From contig CAKUZR010000011.1 of assembly GCA_934718065.1 (NCBI GenBank), positions 1 to 64,000 on the forward strand: a DNA stretch of 64,000 nt, read 5' to 3'. Source of the DNA: an uncultured Treponema sp. (GTDB lineage: Bacteria > Spirochaetota > Spirochaetia > Treponematales > Treponemataceae). Every line of letters starts with the position of its first letter. Positions within the stretch are counted from its first letter, which is position 1. Positions 33,431 to 42,245 of the stretch are shown here, piece after piece. A program made the translations under genes and the position numbers. The notes below the pieces were generated by a model that saw only the letters and a program-made list of their open reading frames with translations, was not told where the DNA came from and ran no database searches.

Positions 33431-34805
33431 AAAAATAATTACTACTTTTCTGATGTTTTTGATTTCTTTCTCTGTTGTTTTTGCGCAGTCTTCAAACGAT
33501 GCGATGGTTCAGCGTTATCTGGAGCGCGCTTCGACAGCCTATGACGACGGAAATATTTCTGATGCGTACAAAAATATCAATGCCTCGCTGAATTTTGGAA
33601 AAATGAACGGCGGCGTTATTCCTGCGAATGTTCTTGTGTTTGCGCGCTCAATTTATACTCAGCGTCTGAAGGATTTGCAGCGCAAATATGTTGAAAGCTC
33701 GTTTATTGATGTAAAAACGAATCTTGTGGAAAAATATCCGGAAGTGAATACGCCTGAGCTTACAAAACTGATGCGCCAGATTGAAGCAAATGTTGCGGCG
33801 GCTGAAAAAGCGGCGGACAAAAAGCAGCAGCAGGATTTTCTGGACAGCATAAAAGAGTCAACCAGCAGCACGCAAAGCGCAATCACCGATCTTGGTGAAA
33901 AAATGCTTGACCAGAGCAAGCAGAATTCGCAGCAGATGGCGGAAGTTTCAAAGACAATGAACACAAATATGACGAAAATTTTTATTGTCGTTGTAATTTG
34001 CATTGTTATGATTCTTCTGATTGTCGGACTGATTCTGCTGATTATGCATTTCAGCGTAAAACAGAATCATATCCAGCAGATGCAGTATGCGGAAGCGTTC
34101 AAGCTGCTGGCGGCGAACCAGAGCCAGACGAACCAGCTTATGATTGGCGGAATCGCCGGGCTTTACAGCGATGAAGGATTGAAGCTGGCGGGCTCTTCAA
34201 CGTGGAGCCAAAGCTCGCTGCCGGAACCGGAAGATACTCAGGAAGAAAAAGAGGCTTTGGCGGAACTTGCGCAGAAATGCCGCGAAATCGGTGAAAAAAT
34301 CGACGAGGCGACCGGCCGAAAAAATAATTCAAAGAATGTTTCGGAAATTGTGTTCAAGCTTGCGACCAATCTTGGATGCCGACAGCACGATGCGATGGTT
34401 TATTTTTGCGCGGCGATGGTTTACGATGCGGGATTCCTTTCAGTTGAGGAAGAAACATTGAAGGCGCAGACTCTTTCTGACGAGCAGAAGGATATGCTTC
34501 GTCATCATATTGATTTTGCGGAAAAAGAGCTTGAATTCGTTCCTAAAAAATACTGGAAAGTTTTCAGCGACGCGGCGAAATACCACCATGAAAATTTTGA
34601 CGGAACTGGATATTCGGAAGGCTTGAAAGGAGACAAAATTCCGCAGATTGCGCGCATTATTCGTGTTGCGGACAGCTACAACGCGCTTTCAAGCAGACGT
34701 TCGTTCCGCGGCGGAATGGACAAGGAATCAGCCCTGGAAAAACTTGAGGCGGAATCAAATCTTTACGACCCGGATGTACTGAAAGCCCTGGAAGAAATTA
34801 TTTAA
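33417..34805 (+). CDS. Membrane protein with degenerate HD-GYP domain
   Basis: 462 residues: a signal peptide (residues 1-21), a periplasmic helical segment, a strongly hydrophobic membrane helix at about residues 187-212, then a cytoplasmic domain that resembles HD-GYP phosphodiesterases of cyclic-di-GMP. The HHENFDGTGY and RIIRVADSYNAL segments are kept. However, the HD dyad reads Tyr336-Asp337 (VYDAGF, where the family has HDIGK), the early family histidine appears missing, and GYP reads Gly-Tyr-Ser. I infer reduced or no catalysis and a sensor or binding role. I chose ATG 33417, with GGAG upstream; it overlaps the previous gene by 14 bases, so all three are coupled. Confidence 0.75.
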   Translation: MLSNKKIITTFLMFLISFSVVFAQSSNDAMVQRYLERASTAYDDGNISDAYKNINASLNFGKMNGGVIPANVLVFARSIYTQRLKDLQRKYVESSFIDVKTNLVEKYPEVNTPELTKLMRQIEANVAAAEKAADKKQQQDFLDSIKESTSSTQSAITDLGEKMLDQSKQNSQQMAEVSKTMNTNMTKIFIVVVICIVMILLIVGLILLIMHFSVKQNHIQQMQYAEAFKLLAANQSQTNQLMIGGIAGLYSDEGLKLAGSSTWSQSSLPEPEDTQEEKEALAELAQKCREIGEKIDEATGRKNNSKNVSEIVFKLATNLGCRQHDAMVYFCAAMVYDAGFLSVEEETLKAQTLSDEQKDMLRHHIDFAEKELEFVPKKYWKVFSDAAKYHHENFDGTGYSEGLKGDKIPQIARIIRVADSYNALSSRRSFRGGMDKESALEKLEAESNLYDPDVLKALEEII

Positions 34806-34861
34806 TTCACCGGACTGAAATTCAAGTTAAATATCTTTAAAAAGATGCCGATAGACTATGT

Positions 34862-37261
34862 ATGAAAAAATACATTTTTTGTCTTGTGGCATCTTTTTTT
34901 GTTTTTGCTGTTTTAAATGCGAAATCGGCGAAACCTTTGTATAAACTGCCGGAAAAATCAAAAGCGGCGGAGGAAATTTCGTCGGCCGGTGATTCCAAGG
35001 TTTTCATTGTTGGAACAAACAAGGGGCTTTTCAAAGTTTCCAGCGGAAATTCGTTTTTTCCGATTTGGACTGAAGGTTCCGTTGAGCAGATTGTGCGCAC
35101 AGAAATTCCTGCTGAAGATGGAAAAAATATTGTAAACTGGTATTTTAGGACAAACCGGGGAATTCTTTTTTCTTCAGATTTGGAAATTTTTGAGTACAGA
35201 AATTCGGGGCTGCCGCTTTCCACAATAAAAAGCTACGACGGAAAAAATACTGAATTTGAAACGCGCGTTCAGAATTTAAAAGATTTGTGCGCAAATCCGT
35301 TGAATCCGCAGCAGCTTGTTACGGCTACAAAAGACGCGGTTTATCTTTCACGCGACGGCGGCCGGAACTGGAAGAGCCTCGGTTCGATGAGCGCGGCCAC
35401 TCCAGGCGTAAAGGCTTGCGCTATTGGCTCGATGCCTGTTACTTTGAGCGATGGAACTACGGGAACGGAGCTTGTGGTTTTTATGAGCCACCCGATTTTC
35501 GGACTTTCATACATAAAACCTGATGCTGCTCGGCCTGCATGGTTTGACGTTGCAAAAGGATTTGAAATGATGCCGACGCTTACAAGCCCGGATGAAATTT
35601 CAGATATTCTTCCGGTTCTTGTTCAGGATGAATACGGAACTTCTTACGTTGACATTTATTTGAGCCAGACTTTTATTCCTCGGATTTACAAATTTGACTG
35701 GCCGAACCGCCAGGGCGAAATGATTTACAAAGGCGAGGAGCCCGCTGAAACTTTTGACGGCCTTACAGTTGTTGACAACAAGCTTTTGTATTCAAAAAAT
35801 GAAAATCTTGGCGCGCTTAATCTTGATGACTACACAAATCCTGGCGTTCCGGAAAAACTTGAAGACTGGAAAAAAACTTTTGCGTGCGTTCCGGGAAATG
35901 TAAATTCAGCATGGATTCCGTACAACCGGACTGGATTCAAAAAAGGTCTTCTTTTGAATGAATTGTGGCTTTTGTATCCGGGAACAGTTAATTCAGAATA
36001 TGGAAAAAATGCGCTTGGCCAGAAAAGCGTTTATGTTTCAGCGTACCAGTGCAGGCTTCAGTCTGGAATTGATAAATTCAAAAAAATCATAAAAGACAAC
36101 AAATTGAACAGTCTTGTCATCGATATGAAGGATGATTACGGGCTGCTCCGTTACGACACAAAAGACGAGCTTGTAAAATCGAAGGGAAAAGTTACTCAGT
36201 ATGCGGTTGACCTTGACCATTTTGTTGAGGAATTCAAAAAAGATGATATTTATCTGATTGCCCGGATTGTTGTTTTCAAGGACAGAAATCTTGCGAAATT
36301 CGGCGGCTCGAAATACGCGGTCTGGAATTACAACACAAAATCTCCTTGGGTTGGAATAAAAGAATACGAAGATATTGTTGATGAGGAAACTGGCGAAGTA
36401 ACAGGAAAAAATCCTGTTTATTACGATGAAAACTGGGTTGATCCGTATTGCCCGGAAGTTTGGGAATACAACGTTGCGATTGCGAAGGAACTTATTGCCC
36501 GCGGATTTGATGAAATTCAGTTTGACTACATAAGATTTCCAACGGACGGCTATAATTTGCGCCAGGCTAGCTACCGCTGGAAAAGCGAAGGAATGGACAA
36601 GGAAAGCGCGCTCGTTTCTTTTTTGAAATATGCGCGGGAAAATATAAAAGCGCCGATTGGAATTGATATTTACGGTGCGAACGGCTGGTACAGAAGCGGA
36701 ACACGCACTGGCCAGGATGTTGAAATGATGGCGGAATATGTTGACGTTATAGGTCCGATGTTTTATCCGAGCCATTTTGAAAATGCGTTCATGAATTATC
36801 CTCCGGTGGAAGACCGGGTTTACAGAATTTATTATTATGGAACGTACCGGAATTCAATTCTTGCGCGAAACAGGGTTGTTGTACGCCCTTGGGTTCAGGC
36901 GTTTTATCTGAACGTAAGCTACGACCGGCAGTATTACAACAAAGATTACGTTCTGAAGGAAATTTTCGGCGTGCGCGATTCTGTTGACCACGGATATATG
37001 TACTGGAATAATTCTGGAAATTACGAAATGCTTTCCCCGGATGTTTCAAAGGATGAGCCGTTTATTGGAACTTGCCCGGAAGCGGATTTGAAATTCAGAA
37101 AGCCCGCGCTTGGAACTCAGGAGGCTCCGGCATTTGAAAATGAAGGACTTTCCAGAGCGGACCAAATTTACAACCACGGAAAAAAGCTGGATTTGCCGAA
37201 AGAATCAGCGTTTACGCCGGTTCTGCAGATGGGATTTTTTGATAAAAAGTGGAGTTTTTAA
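34862..37261 (+). CDS. DUF4015 glycoside-hydrolase-like exported protein
   Basis: 799 residues: a signal peptide (MKKYIFCLVASFFVFAVLNA, residues 1-20), an N-terminal region resembling a beta-propeller repeat (YLSRDGGRNWKSLG near residue 160, typical of sialidase/VPS10-like blades), and a C-terminal TIM-barrel-like domain from about residue 380 (VYVSAYQC, LVIDMKDDYGLLRYD, FDEIQFDYIRFPTDG, DVIGPMFYPSHF) that matches DUF4015, a glycosidase-like family of unknown substrate. The Asp-Tyr-Ile-Arg-Phe-Pro segment is the likely active-site strand. mnmE starts directly after its stop. Confidence 0.75.
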   Translation: MKKYIFCLVASFFVFAVLNAKSAKPLYKLPEKSKAAEEISSAGDSKVFIVGTNKGLFKVSSGNSFFPIWTEGSVEQIVRTEIPAEDGKNIVNWYFRTNRGILFSSDLEIFEYRNSGLPLSTIKSYDGKNTEFETRVQNLKDLCANPLNPQQLVTATKDAVYLSRDGGRNWKSLGSMSAATPGVKACAIGSMPVTLSDGTTGTELVVFMSHPIFGLSYIKPDAARPAWFDVAKGFEMMPTLTSPDEISDILPVLVQDEYGTSYVDIYLSQTFIPRIYKFDWPNRQGEMIYKGEEPAETFDGLTVVDNKLLYSKNENLGALNLDDYTNPGVPEKLEDWKKTFACVPGNVNSAWIPYNRTGFKKGLLLNELWLLYPGTVNSEYGKNALGQKSVYVSAYQCRLQSGIDKFKKIIKDNKLNSLVIDMKDDYGLLRYDTKDELVKSKGKVTQYAVDLDHFVEEFKKDDIYLIARIVVFKDRNLAKFGGSKYAVWNYNTKSPWVGIKEYEDIVDEETGEVTGKNPVYYDENWVDPYCPEVWEYNVAIAKELIARGFDEIQFDYIRFPTDGYNLRQASYRWKSEGMDKESALVSFLKYARENIKAPIGIDIYGANGWYRSGTRTGQDVEMMAEYVDVIGPMFYPSHFENAFMNYPPVEDRVYRIYYYGTYRNSILARNRVVVRPWVQAFYLNVSYDRQYYNKDYVLKEIFGVRDSVDHGYMYWNNSGNYEMLSPDVSKDEPFIGTCPEADLKFRKPALGTQEAPAFENEGLSRADQIYNHGKKLDLPKESAFTPVLQMGFFDKKWSF

Positions 37262-38662
37262 ATGCCTAATCCAAAATATGCTCCGGAAGAACCGATTTGC
37301 GCAGTTGCCACGGCGTTAGCACCGGCGGCTCTTGGAATTATCCGCTGTTCGGGAACAGATTCAGTCCGTTTGCTTTCAAAAATTTTTTCCCGGCCGGAAG
37401 CGTTGCTTAAAGCGGCAGGAAATTCGCTTGTGTACGGATGGATAAAAAACGGCGGCGCAAAAGTTGACGAAGTGATGGTCAGCGTTTACCGCGCTCCAAA
37501 AAGTTTTACAGGCGAAGAAATGGTTGAAATCAGCTGCCACGGCGGACCGGGCGTTGTTATGGCGGTTCAAAATCTTTTGCTTGGGAACGGATTCCGTCAG
37601 GCTGAGCGCGGGGAATTTACTTTCCGCGCGTTTATAAACGGCAAGGCGGATCTTACAAAGGCGGAGGCAGTTCAGGAAATTATTGAAAGCCGCACAGGTG
37701 AAAGCCGGAGCCGGGCGGTTGGGCGGCTGGCTGGAAATCTTTTTGAGGAAATCAGCAGCATAAAAAAACTTATCACAGACACGCTGGCTTCAATTGAAGT
37801 TGAAATTGAATATCCGGAAGATGAGGAAACGATTGCCGACTCGTTTGACCGTTCAGACTTGCAGCAGGCGGTTCAGCGGCTTTCCGAGCTGAATGATTCC
37901 TGGCAAGGCGAAAAACTTTATCAGGATGGCGCGCGGGTTGTGCTTTGCGGCCGGACAAATGCAGGAAAATCATCGTTGTTCAATGCGATTCTAAAAGAAG
38001 ACAGGGCGATTGTGAGCGATATTGAAGGAACCACGCGCGACTGGCTTGAAAGCTGGGTTGATTTTGGCGGACTTCCGGTGAGGCTCTTCGACACAGCGGG
38101 GCTCCGCGAAACTCAGGATGTGATTGAGGCGCATGGCGTTGAACTTACAAAAAATCTTACCGAAGATGCCGATGTGATTTTGTATTTGTGCGACAGCAAT
38201 TCCGGAATTTCAGATGATGATGTTGAATTCTTGAAGAATGTCGCAAAACCGGTGGTTTTCTGCTGGAACAAAATTGATTCCGTGGATGGAAAAATTGCCG
38301 GTGAAAAAAAACTTGAGCTTCCTAAAAACGATTTTAAAAACATAAAAAAAGAAATCCGGATCAGCGCAAAAAAAGGCAACGGATTTTCAGAGCTTTACAG
38401 CGCGGTTAAAGAGATTCTGTTTTCCGGCTTGCAGAATGAACGTCCGCAGGCTGGCCTTGGCTCGGCGCGGCAAAAAATGGCGGTTGAAGAAGCGTTGGAA
38501 AGCGTGAAACATTCCCTTGTGGCGGCGGATAAAGATTTTGCCCTGGACGCAGTTGTTCAGGATTTGGAGGACGCGCTGAATTCTCTAGGCGAAGTTACCG
38601 GCGAAGTTACCGCCGACGACGTTCTGGAAAGCATTTTCAGCCGTTTTTGCGTAGGAAAATAA
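37262..38662 (+). CDS. mnmE: tRNA modification GTPase MnmE
   Basis: 466 residues. MnmE with MnmG makes the 5-carboxymethylaminomethyl modification at wobble uridine. The N-terminal folate-binding domain begins with ICAVATALAPAALGIIR and is followed by a helical domain. The G domain has GRTNAGKSSLFNA (P-loop, about residues 229-241), the switch region DIEGTTRDW, DTAGLRE and NKID. The C terminus ends FCVGK, the conserved cysteine tail (usually FCIGK). It starts immediately after the DUF4015 gene stop, so it may be co-transcribed with it. Confidence 0.97.
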   Translation: MPNPKYAPEEPICAVATALAPAALGIIRCSGTDSVRLLSKIFSRPEALLKAAGNSLVYGWIKNGGAKVDEVMVSVYRAPKSFTGEEMVEISCHGGPGVVMAVQNLLLGNGFRQAERGEFTFRAFINGKADLTKAEAVQEIIESRTGESRSRAVGRLAGNLFEEISSIKKLITDTLASIEVEIEYPEDEETIADSFDRSDLQQAVQRLSELNDSWQGEKLYQDGARVVLCGRTNAGKSSLFNAILKEDRAIVSDIEGTTRDWLESWVDFGGLPVRLFDTAGLRETQDVIEAHGVELTKNLTEDADVILYLCDSNSGISDDDVEFLKNVAKPVVFCWNKIDSVDGKIAGEKKLELPKNDFKNIKKEIRISAKKGNGFSELYSAVKEILFSGLQNERPQAGLGSARQKMAVEEALESVKHSLVAADKDFALDAVVQDLEDALNSLGEVTGEVTADDVLESIFSRFCVGK

Positions 38663-38668
38663 CAGGAT

Positions 38669-39331
38669 ATGAAAGATTATATTTTTTTTGATTTGGATGG
38701 AACTTTGACGGATTCGCGGCCGGGAATTTTTGAGTCGCTTCAGGAAATTTTCAATCATTTTGGAATCAGGAAAACTGAAAAAGAGATGATGCCGTTTTTG
38801 GGGCCTGCGCTTTGGGACAGTCTTCCAAAATACTGCGGTTTTTCGCATGAGCAGTGCGTTGAAGCCGTTGAAATCTTCCGGAAGCATTATGCGGCAAAAG
38901 GAATTTACAACAACAAAGTTTATGAAGGAATTGTGCCGCTTCTGGAAAAACTTAAGTCTGAAAAAAAACACATCGTGCTTGCAACCGGAAAGCCCGAGCC
39001 GCAGGCGAATATTGTTCTGGAGCATTTTGACCTTAAAAAATATTTTGATTTTGTTGGCGGAAGCACTTTTGACAAATCCCGCTGCCGGAAAGCCCAGGTT
39101 ATTGAGTATGCGATGAAAAATTGCGACCTTACGGAAAAAGACAAGCCGCGGATAATAATGGTCGGCGACCGCGAAAACGATATTAACGGCGCGCATGAAA
39201 ACGGAATAAAAGTTGCGGCGGTGCTGTACGGTTATGGTTCAAAAGGAGAAGCTGAATCCAGCAACGCTGATTACATCTGTGAAACCGTGAAAGATTTGCA
39301 GGAACTTTTGGAAAATCCGGATTTGCAGTAA
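38669..39331 (+). CDS. HAD-superfamily phosphatase (phosphoglycolate-phosphatase-like)
   Basis: A 220-residue HAD enzyme. Motif I is FFDLDGTLTDS (about residues 5-15), a helical cap follows, motif II is near VLATGKP (about residue 112), and motif IV is VGDRENDINGA (about residues 166-176). Gph/PGP-type members remove phosphate from 2-phosphoglycolate or related compounds; the true substrate cannot be read from sequence. It starts seven bases after mnmE and is followed eight bases later by ribD. Confidence 0.85.
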   Translation: MKDYIFFDLDGTLTDSRPGIFESLQEIFNHFGIRKTEKEMMPFLGPALWDSLPKYCGFSHEQCVEAVEIFRKHYAAKGIYNNKVYEGIVPLLEKLKSEKKHIVLATGKPEPQANIVLEHFDLKKYFDFVGGSTFDKSRCRKAQVIEYAMKNCDLTEKDKPRIIMVGDRENDINGAHENGIKVAAVLYGYGSKGEAESSNADYICETVKDLQELLENPDLQ

Positions 39332-39338
39332 AAATTCT

Positions 39339-40466
39339 GTGGAGCAAACGCAATTTATGGAAAAATCTGAAAAGAAATTTATGCGCCGCGCAATCCGTCT
39401 GGCGCGCCGCGGAGAAGGCTGGACGAACCCGAATCCGCTGGTTGGCGCGGTAATTGTAAAAAACGGCGAAATAATTGGCGAAGGATTTCATCATAAGTAC
39501 GGAGATTTGCACGCCGAGCGCGATGCTCTGAAAAACTGCGCTGCGCGTGGAAATAATCCAGCTGGCGCAACGATTTACGTTACGCTTGAACCGTGCTGTC
39601 ATTTTGGAAAGCAGCCGCCTTGCACTTATGCACTTGTTGAATCCGGAATCGCGCACGTTGTTGTTGGAAGCCGCGACCCGAATCCGCTTGTTCACGGAAA
39701 AGGAAACGGATATTTGCGCCAGCACGGCGTTGAAGTGACTGAAGATTTTCTGAAAGATGAATGTGATGCGTTGAATCCAATTTTCTTCCATTATATTACA
39801 ACTGGCCGACCTTACGTTGCGCTGAAATATGCGATGACTTTGGATGGAAAAATCGCAACTCGGACCGGCGAGTCAAAATGGATTAGCGGAGAGAAAAGCC
39901 GCGCTTTTGTTCAGAAGCTAAGAAACCGATACGCGGGAATTCTTTGCGGAATTGGAACTGTTCTAAAAGACAACCCGATGCTGAACTGCCGTTGCAAAGG
40001 CGGAAAAAATCCTGTGAGAATAATCTGCGACTCGCATTTGAAAATTCCGCTGGAATCAAAAATTGTTCAGACGGCGGATGAAATAAAGACTTTTGTGGCG
40101 GCTTTGCGCTGCGATGAAAAATCTTTTGAGGAAAAAAAACTTGCGCTGGAGCAGAAAAAAGTTGAGGTTCTGGCTGTTTCCGCGGACAAAAACGGAAAAA
40201 TCAGTCTGGAGGAGCTTTTTGCCGAGCTTGGAAAACGTAAAATTGACAGCATTCTTGTGGAAGGCGGCGGCGAAATAAATTTTTCTGTGCTTGAAAAAAA
40301 TCTTGCGGACTGCATTTATGCTTTTGTTGCGCCCAAAATTTTCGGGGGAAATGCGAAAAGCCCGGTTGCGGGGCTTGGCGTGGAAAAAACTTCCGAAGCG
40401 TTTGAATTCAAGCTGGAAAAAATAAGGCGTTTTGGCGAAGATATTCTGCTGACCCTAAAAAAATAA
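39339..40466 (+). CDS. ribD: Bifunctional riboflavin deaminase-reductase RibD
   Basis: A riboflavin-pathway enzyme that deaminates 2,5-diamino-6-ribosylamino-pyrimidinone 5'-phosphate and then reduces the ribosyl side chain. The N-terminal deaminase domain has LHAERDAL (about residues 56-63) and the zinc-binding PCCHFGKQPPC (about 85-95). The C-terminal reductase has the TLDGKIAT, GESKWISG and LVEGGGEINF segments (about 168-310). Its 375 residues are normal. The start is GTG 39339, or ATG 39357 (MEKSEKKFM); neither has a good ribosome-binding site. No other rib genes are in the window. Confidence 0.93.
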   Translation: MEQTQFMEKSEKKFMRRAIRLARRGEGWTNPNPLVGAVIVKNGEIIGEGFHHKYGDLHAERDALKNCAARGNNPAGATIYVTLEPCCHFGKQPPCTYALVESGIAHVVVGSRDPNPLVHGKGNGYLRQHGVEVTEDFLKDECDALNPIFFHYITTGRPYVALKYAMTLDGKIATRTGESKWISGEKSRAFVQKLRNRYAGILCGIGTVLKDNPMLNCRCKGGKNPVRIICDSHLKIPLESKIVQTADEIKTFVAALRCDEKSFEEKKLALEQKKVEVLAVSADKNGKISLEELFAELGKRKIDSILVEGGGEINFSVLEKNLADCIYAFVAPKIFGGNAKSPVAGLGVEKTSEAFEFKLEKIRRFGEDILLTLKK

Positions 40467-40515
40467 GGTTTCTTTTTTCTGGTTTTTGCAATACAATTAT
40501 TTATTCAGTATTTTT

Positions 40516-40620
40516 GCGCCCGGGATTGTAGTGGCAGGCCGGAGGCTTGTTGCGAGCGCAGCGAGCAATGAGCGGTGAGCGGAACCACGAAAAGCCCGTT
40601 TGCTGAAGGAATTTGGCGCC
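40516..40620. repeat. Structured repeat, family B copy 1 (before the ammonia-lyase)
   Basis: Contains GGGATTGTAGTGGC, GCCGGAGGCTTGTTGC and CCACGAAAAGCCC, as in the copy at 60590-60658. GTGG/CCAC and GGG/CCC ends and inner arms suggest a branched fold, and outer GCGCC (40516-40520) and GGCGC (40615-40619) close it. It lies between ribD and the ammonia-lyase, ending about 30 bases before that gene's ribosome-binding site. Confidence 0.7.
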
Positions 40621-40655
40621 CAAAGAAAAAAAAGTACGTTTTCGCAGGAGAAAAA

Positions 40656-42233
40656 ATGTCGGTTACAGTTAATGGCAATGGTTTGACGATTGAGGATGTT
40701 TGCGCGGTTGCTTACAAAAATGAAGATGTTAAATTGCCGGAAAACAAGGAATTTTGGGCGGGTCTTGAGGAAAGCCGCAAATTTTTGATGGATTACATAA
40801 ATACTGGCGTTCCGACTTATGGTGTTACAACGGATTTTGGTGATTCGTGCCACAATCAGATTAGCGTTGACAAGGCTGGCGAGCTTCAGCGGATTATTTG
40901 CACTTATCATGGAATTGGGCTTGGTCCGAAATTTGACCGGGAAACTGGGCGCGCGGTTGTTCTTGCAAGGTTGAATGGAAATGTGAAGGGCGGTCATTCG
41001 GCGATTCGGCCGGAGCTTGCAAAAATGATGGTTACGCTTTTGAACAAGGATATTATTCCGGTGATTCCGCAGCTTGGTTCGGTTGGGGCCTCTGGTGATT
41101 TGACGCCGCTTTCGTATCTTGCGGCGGCGATAATGGGTCAGCGAAATGTTTATTACAAGGGAAAAATTGTGCCGACGATGGAAGCGTTCAAGGCGGAAGG
41201 AATTGAGCCTTTGCCGATTGAAGCGAAGGAAGGGCTTGCGCTGATGAACGGAACTTCTGTTATGACGGCGGTTGCCTCGCTTGCGGTGAAAAAGGCTGAG
41301 CGGCTTGCGAAAATTTCTGATTTTTTGACGGCTGTTACGAGCGAAATTACGCGCGGAAAGGATACTCCGTTTGTTGCGAAAGTCAGCGAAATAAAAAATC
41401 ACAAGGGACAGTGCGAGTCGGCGGCGTATGTTTACAATATTATAAAGGATTCAAAGCGCGTTTTTAAGTACGAGGATTTTTTGCAGAGCCAGATTTCAAA
41501 AATGGACGGAAAAAAATTTGTTGTTCAGCAGAATAAAATCCAGGACAGATATTCAATTCGTTGCGCGCCGCAGATAAATGGCGTTTACCGCGATACTTTG
41601 CACGTTGCCCGAAACTGGGTTACGGAGGAATTGAACAGCGCGAACGACAATCCTCTTGTTGATATTGAGGCTGAACGAATTTACAACACAGGAAATTTCT
41701 ACGGCGGCCATATTTGCGCTGCCTGCGATTATATGCGCACGGCTTTGGCAAACATTGCGGATTTGTCCGACAAGCAGGCTGAAGTTATAATTGACGGAAA
41801 ATTCAACGGGCTTACGGAAAATTTGATTCCGGTTACTCCGCCGGAACATCCGCGCGCTGGGCTTCGGCTTGGATTCAAGGCGGCTCAGATTACAATTTCG
41901 GCAATCCGCGGGGAAGTTCAGACTTACTGCTTTCCGGTCAGCATAACTTCTGCGCCAACGGAAGCGTTGAACCAGGACAAAGTTTCGATGGGAACAATTT
42001 CGGCGCGCAAGCTGAGCGAGCAGATTGAGCTGGTTTTCCTTCAGTTTGCTACGCATTTGCTTGCCGCGATGCAGGCTGTGGATTTGGCCGGCCTTGAGGA
42101 TTTTGCACCGTTCACAAAAAAGGTTCATTCTGAAGTTAGAAAAATGAGCGCTTTTGTTGAGGACGACCGCGCTTTGGACAAAGATGCGGAAGCTGTTTGC
42201 GAGTGGCTTAAAAAAACTGATTTGTTCGCCTGA
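40656..42233 (+). CDS. Aromatic amino-acid ammonia-lyase (HAL/TAL/PAL family)
   Basis: A 525-residue MIO-dependent lyase. The self-forming cofactor triad is Ala145-Ser146-Gly147 in GSVGASGDLTPLSY. Other family motifs are YGVTTDFG, EGLALMNGTS, SANDNPL and the active-site YSIRCAPQ. The family deaminates histidine, phenylalanine or tyrosine to urocanate, cinnamate or coumarate. The specificity pair reads Tyr84-His85; the histidine fits HAL, but tyrosine-specific flexirubin-type enzymes also carry His there, so the substrate stays open. No hutU or hutI gene is nearby. The start ATG 40656 has AGGAG at 40646-40650; a longer frame runs from the upstream repeat and is not preferred. Confidence 0.9.
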   Translation: MSVTVNGNGLTIEDVCAVAYKNEDVKLPENKEFWAGLEESRKFLMDYINTGVPTYGVTTDFGDSCHNQISVDKAGELQRIICTYHGIGLGPKFDRETGRAVVLARLNGNVKGGHSAIRPELAKMMVTLLNKDIIPVIPQLGSVGASGDLTPLSYLAAAIMGQRNVYYKGKIVPTMEAFKAEGIEPLPIEAKEGLALMNGTSVMTAVASLAVKKAERLAKISDFLTAVTSEITRGKDTPFVAKVSEIKNHKGQCESAAYVYNIIKDSKRVFKYEDFLQSQISKMDGKKFVVQQNKIQDRYSIRCAPQINGVYRDTLHVARNWVTEELNSANDNPLVDIEAERIYNTGNFYGGHICAACDYMRTALANIADLSDKQAEVIIDGKFNGLTENLIPVTPPEHPRAGLRLGFKAAQITISAIRGEVQTYCFPVSITSAPTEALNQDKVSMGTISARKLSEQIELVFLQFATHLLAAMQAVDLAGLEDFAPFTKKVHSEVRKMSAFVEDDRALDKDAEAVCEWLKKTDLFA

Positions 42234-42245
42234 TTTTAGTTTTGT

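Noticed and set aside
40497..41402. Long minus-strand open frame over the ammonia-lyase gene
   Set aside because: It is antisense to a well-supported enzyme, is very rich in Arg and Asn as expected of a shadow frame, and has no recognisable domain.
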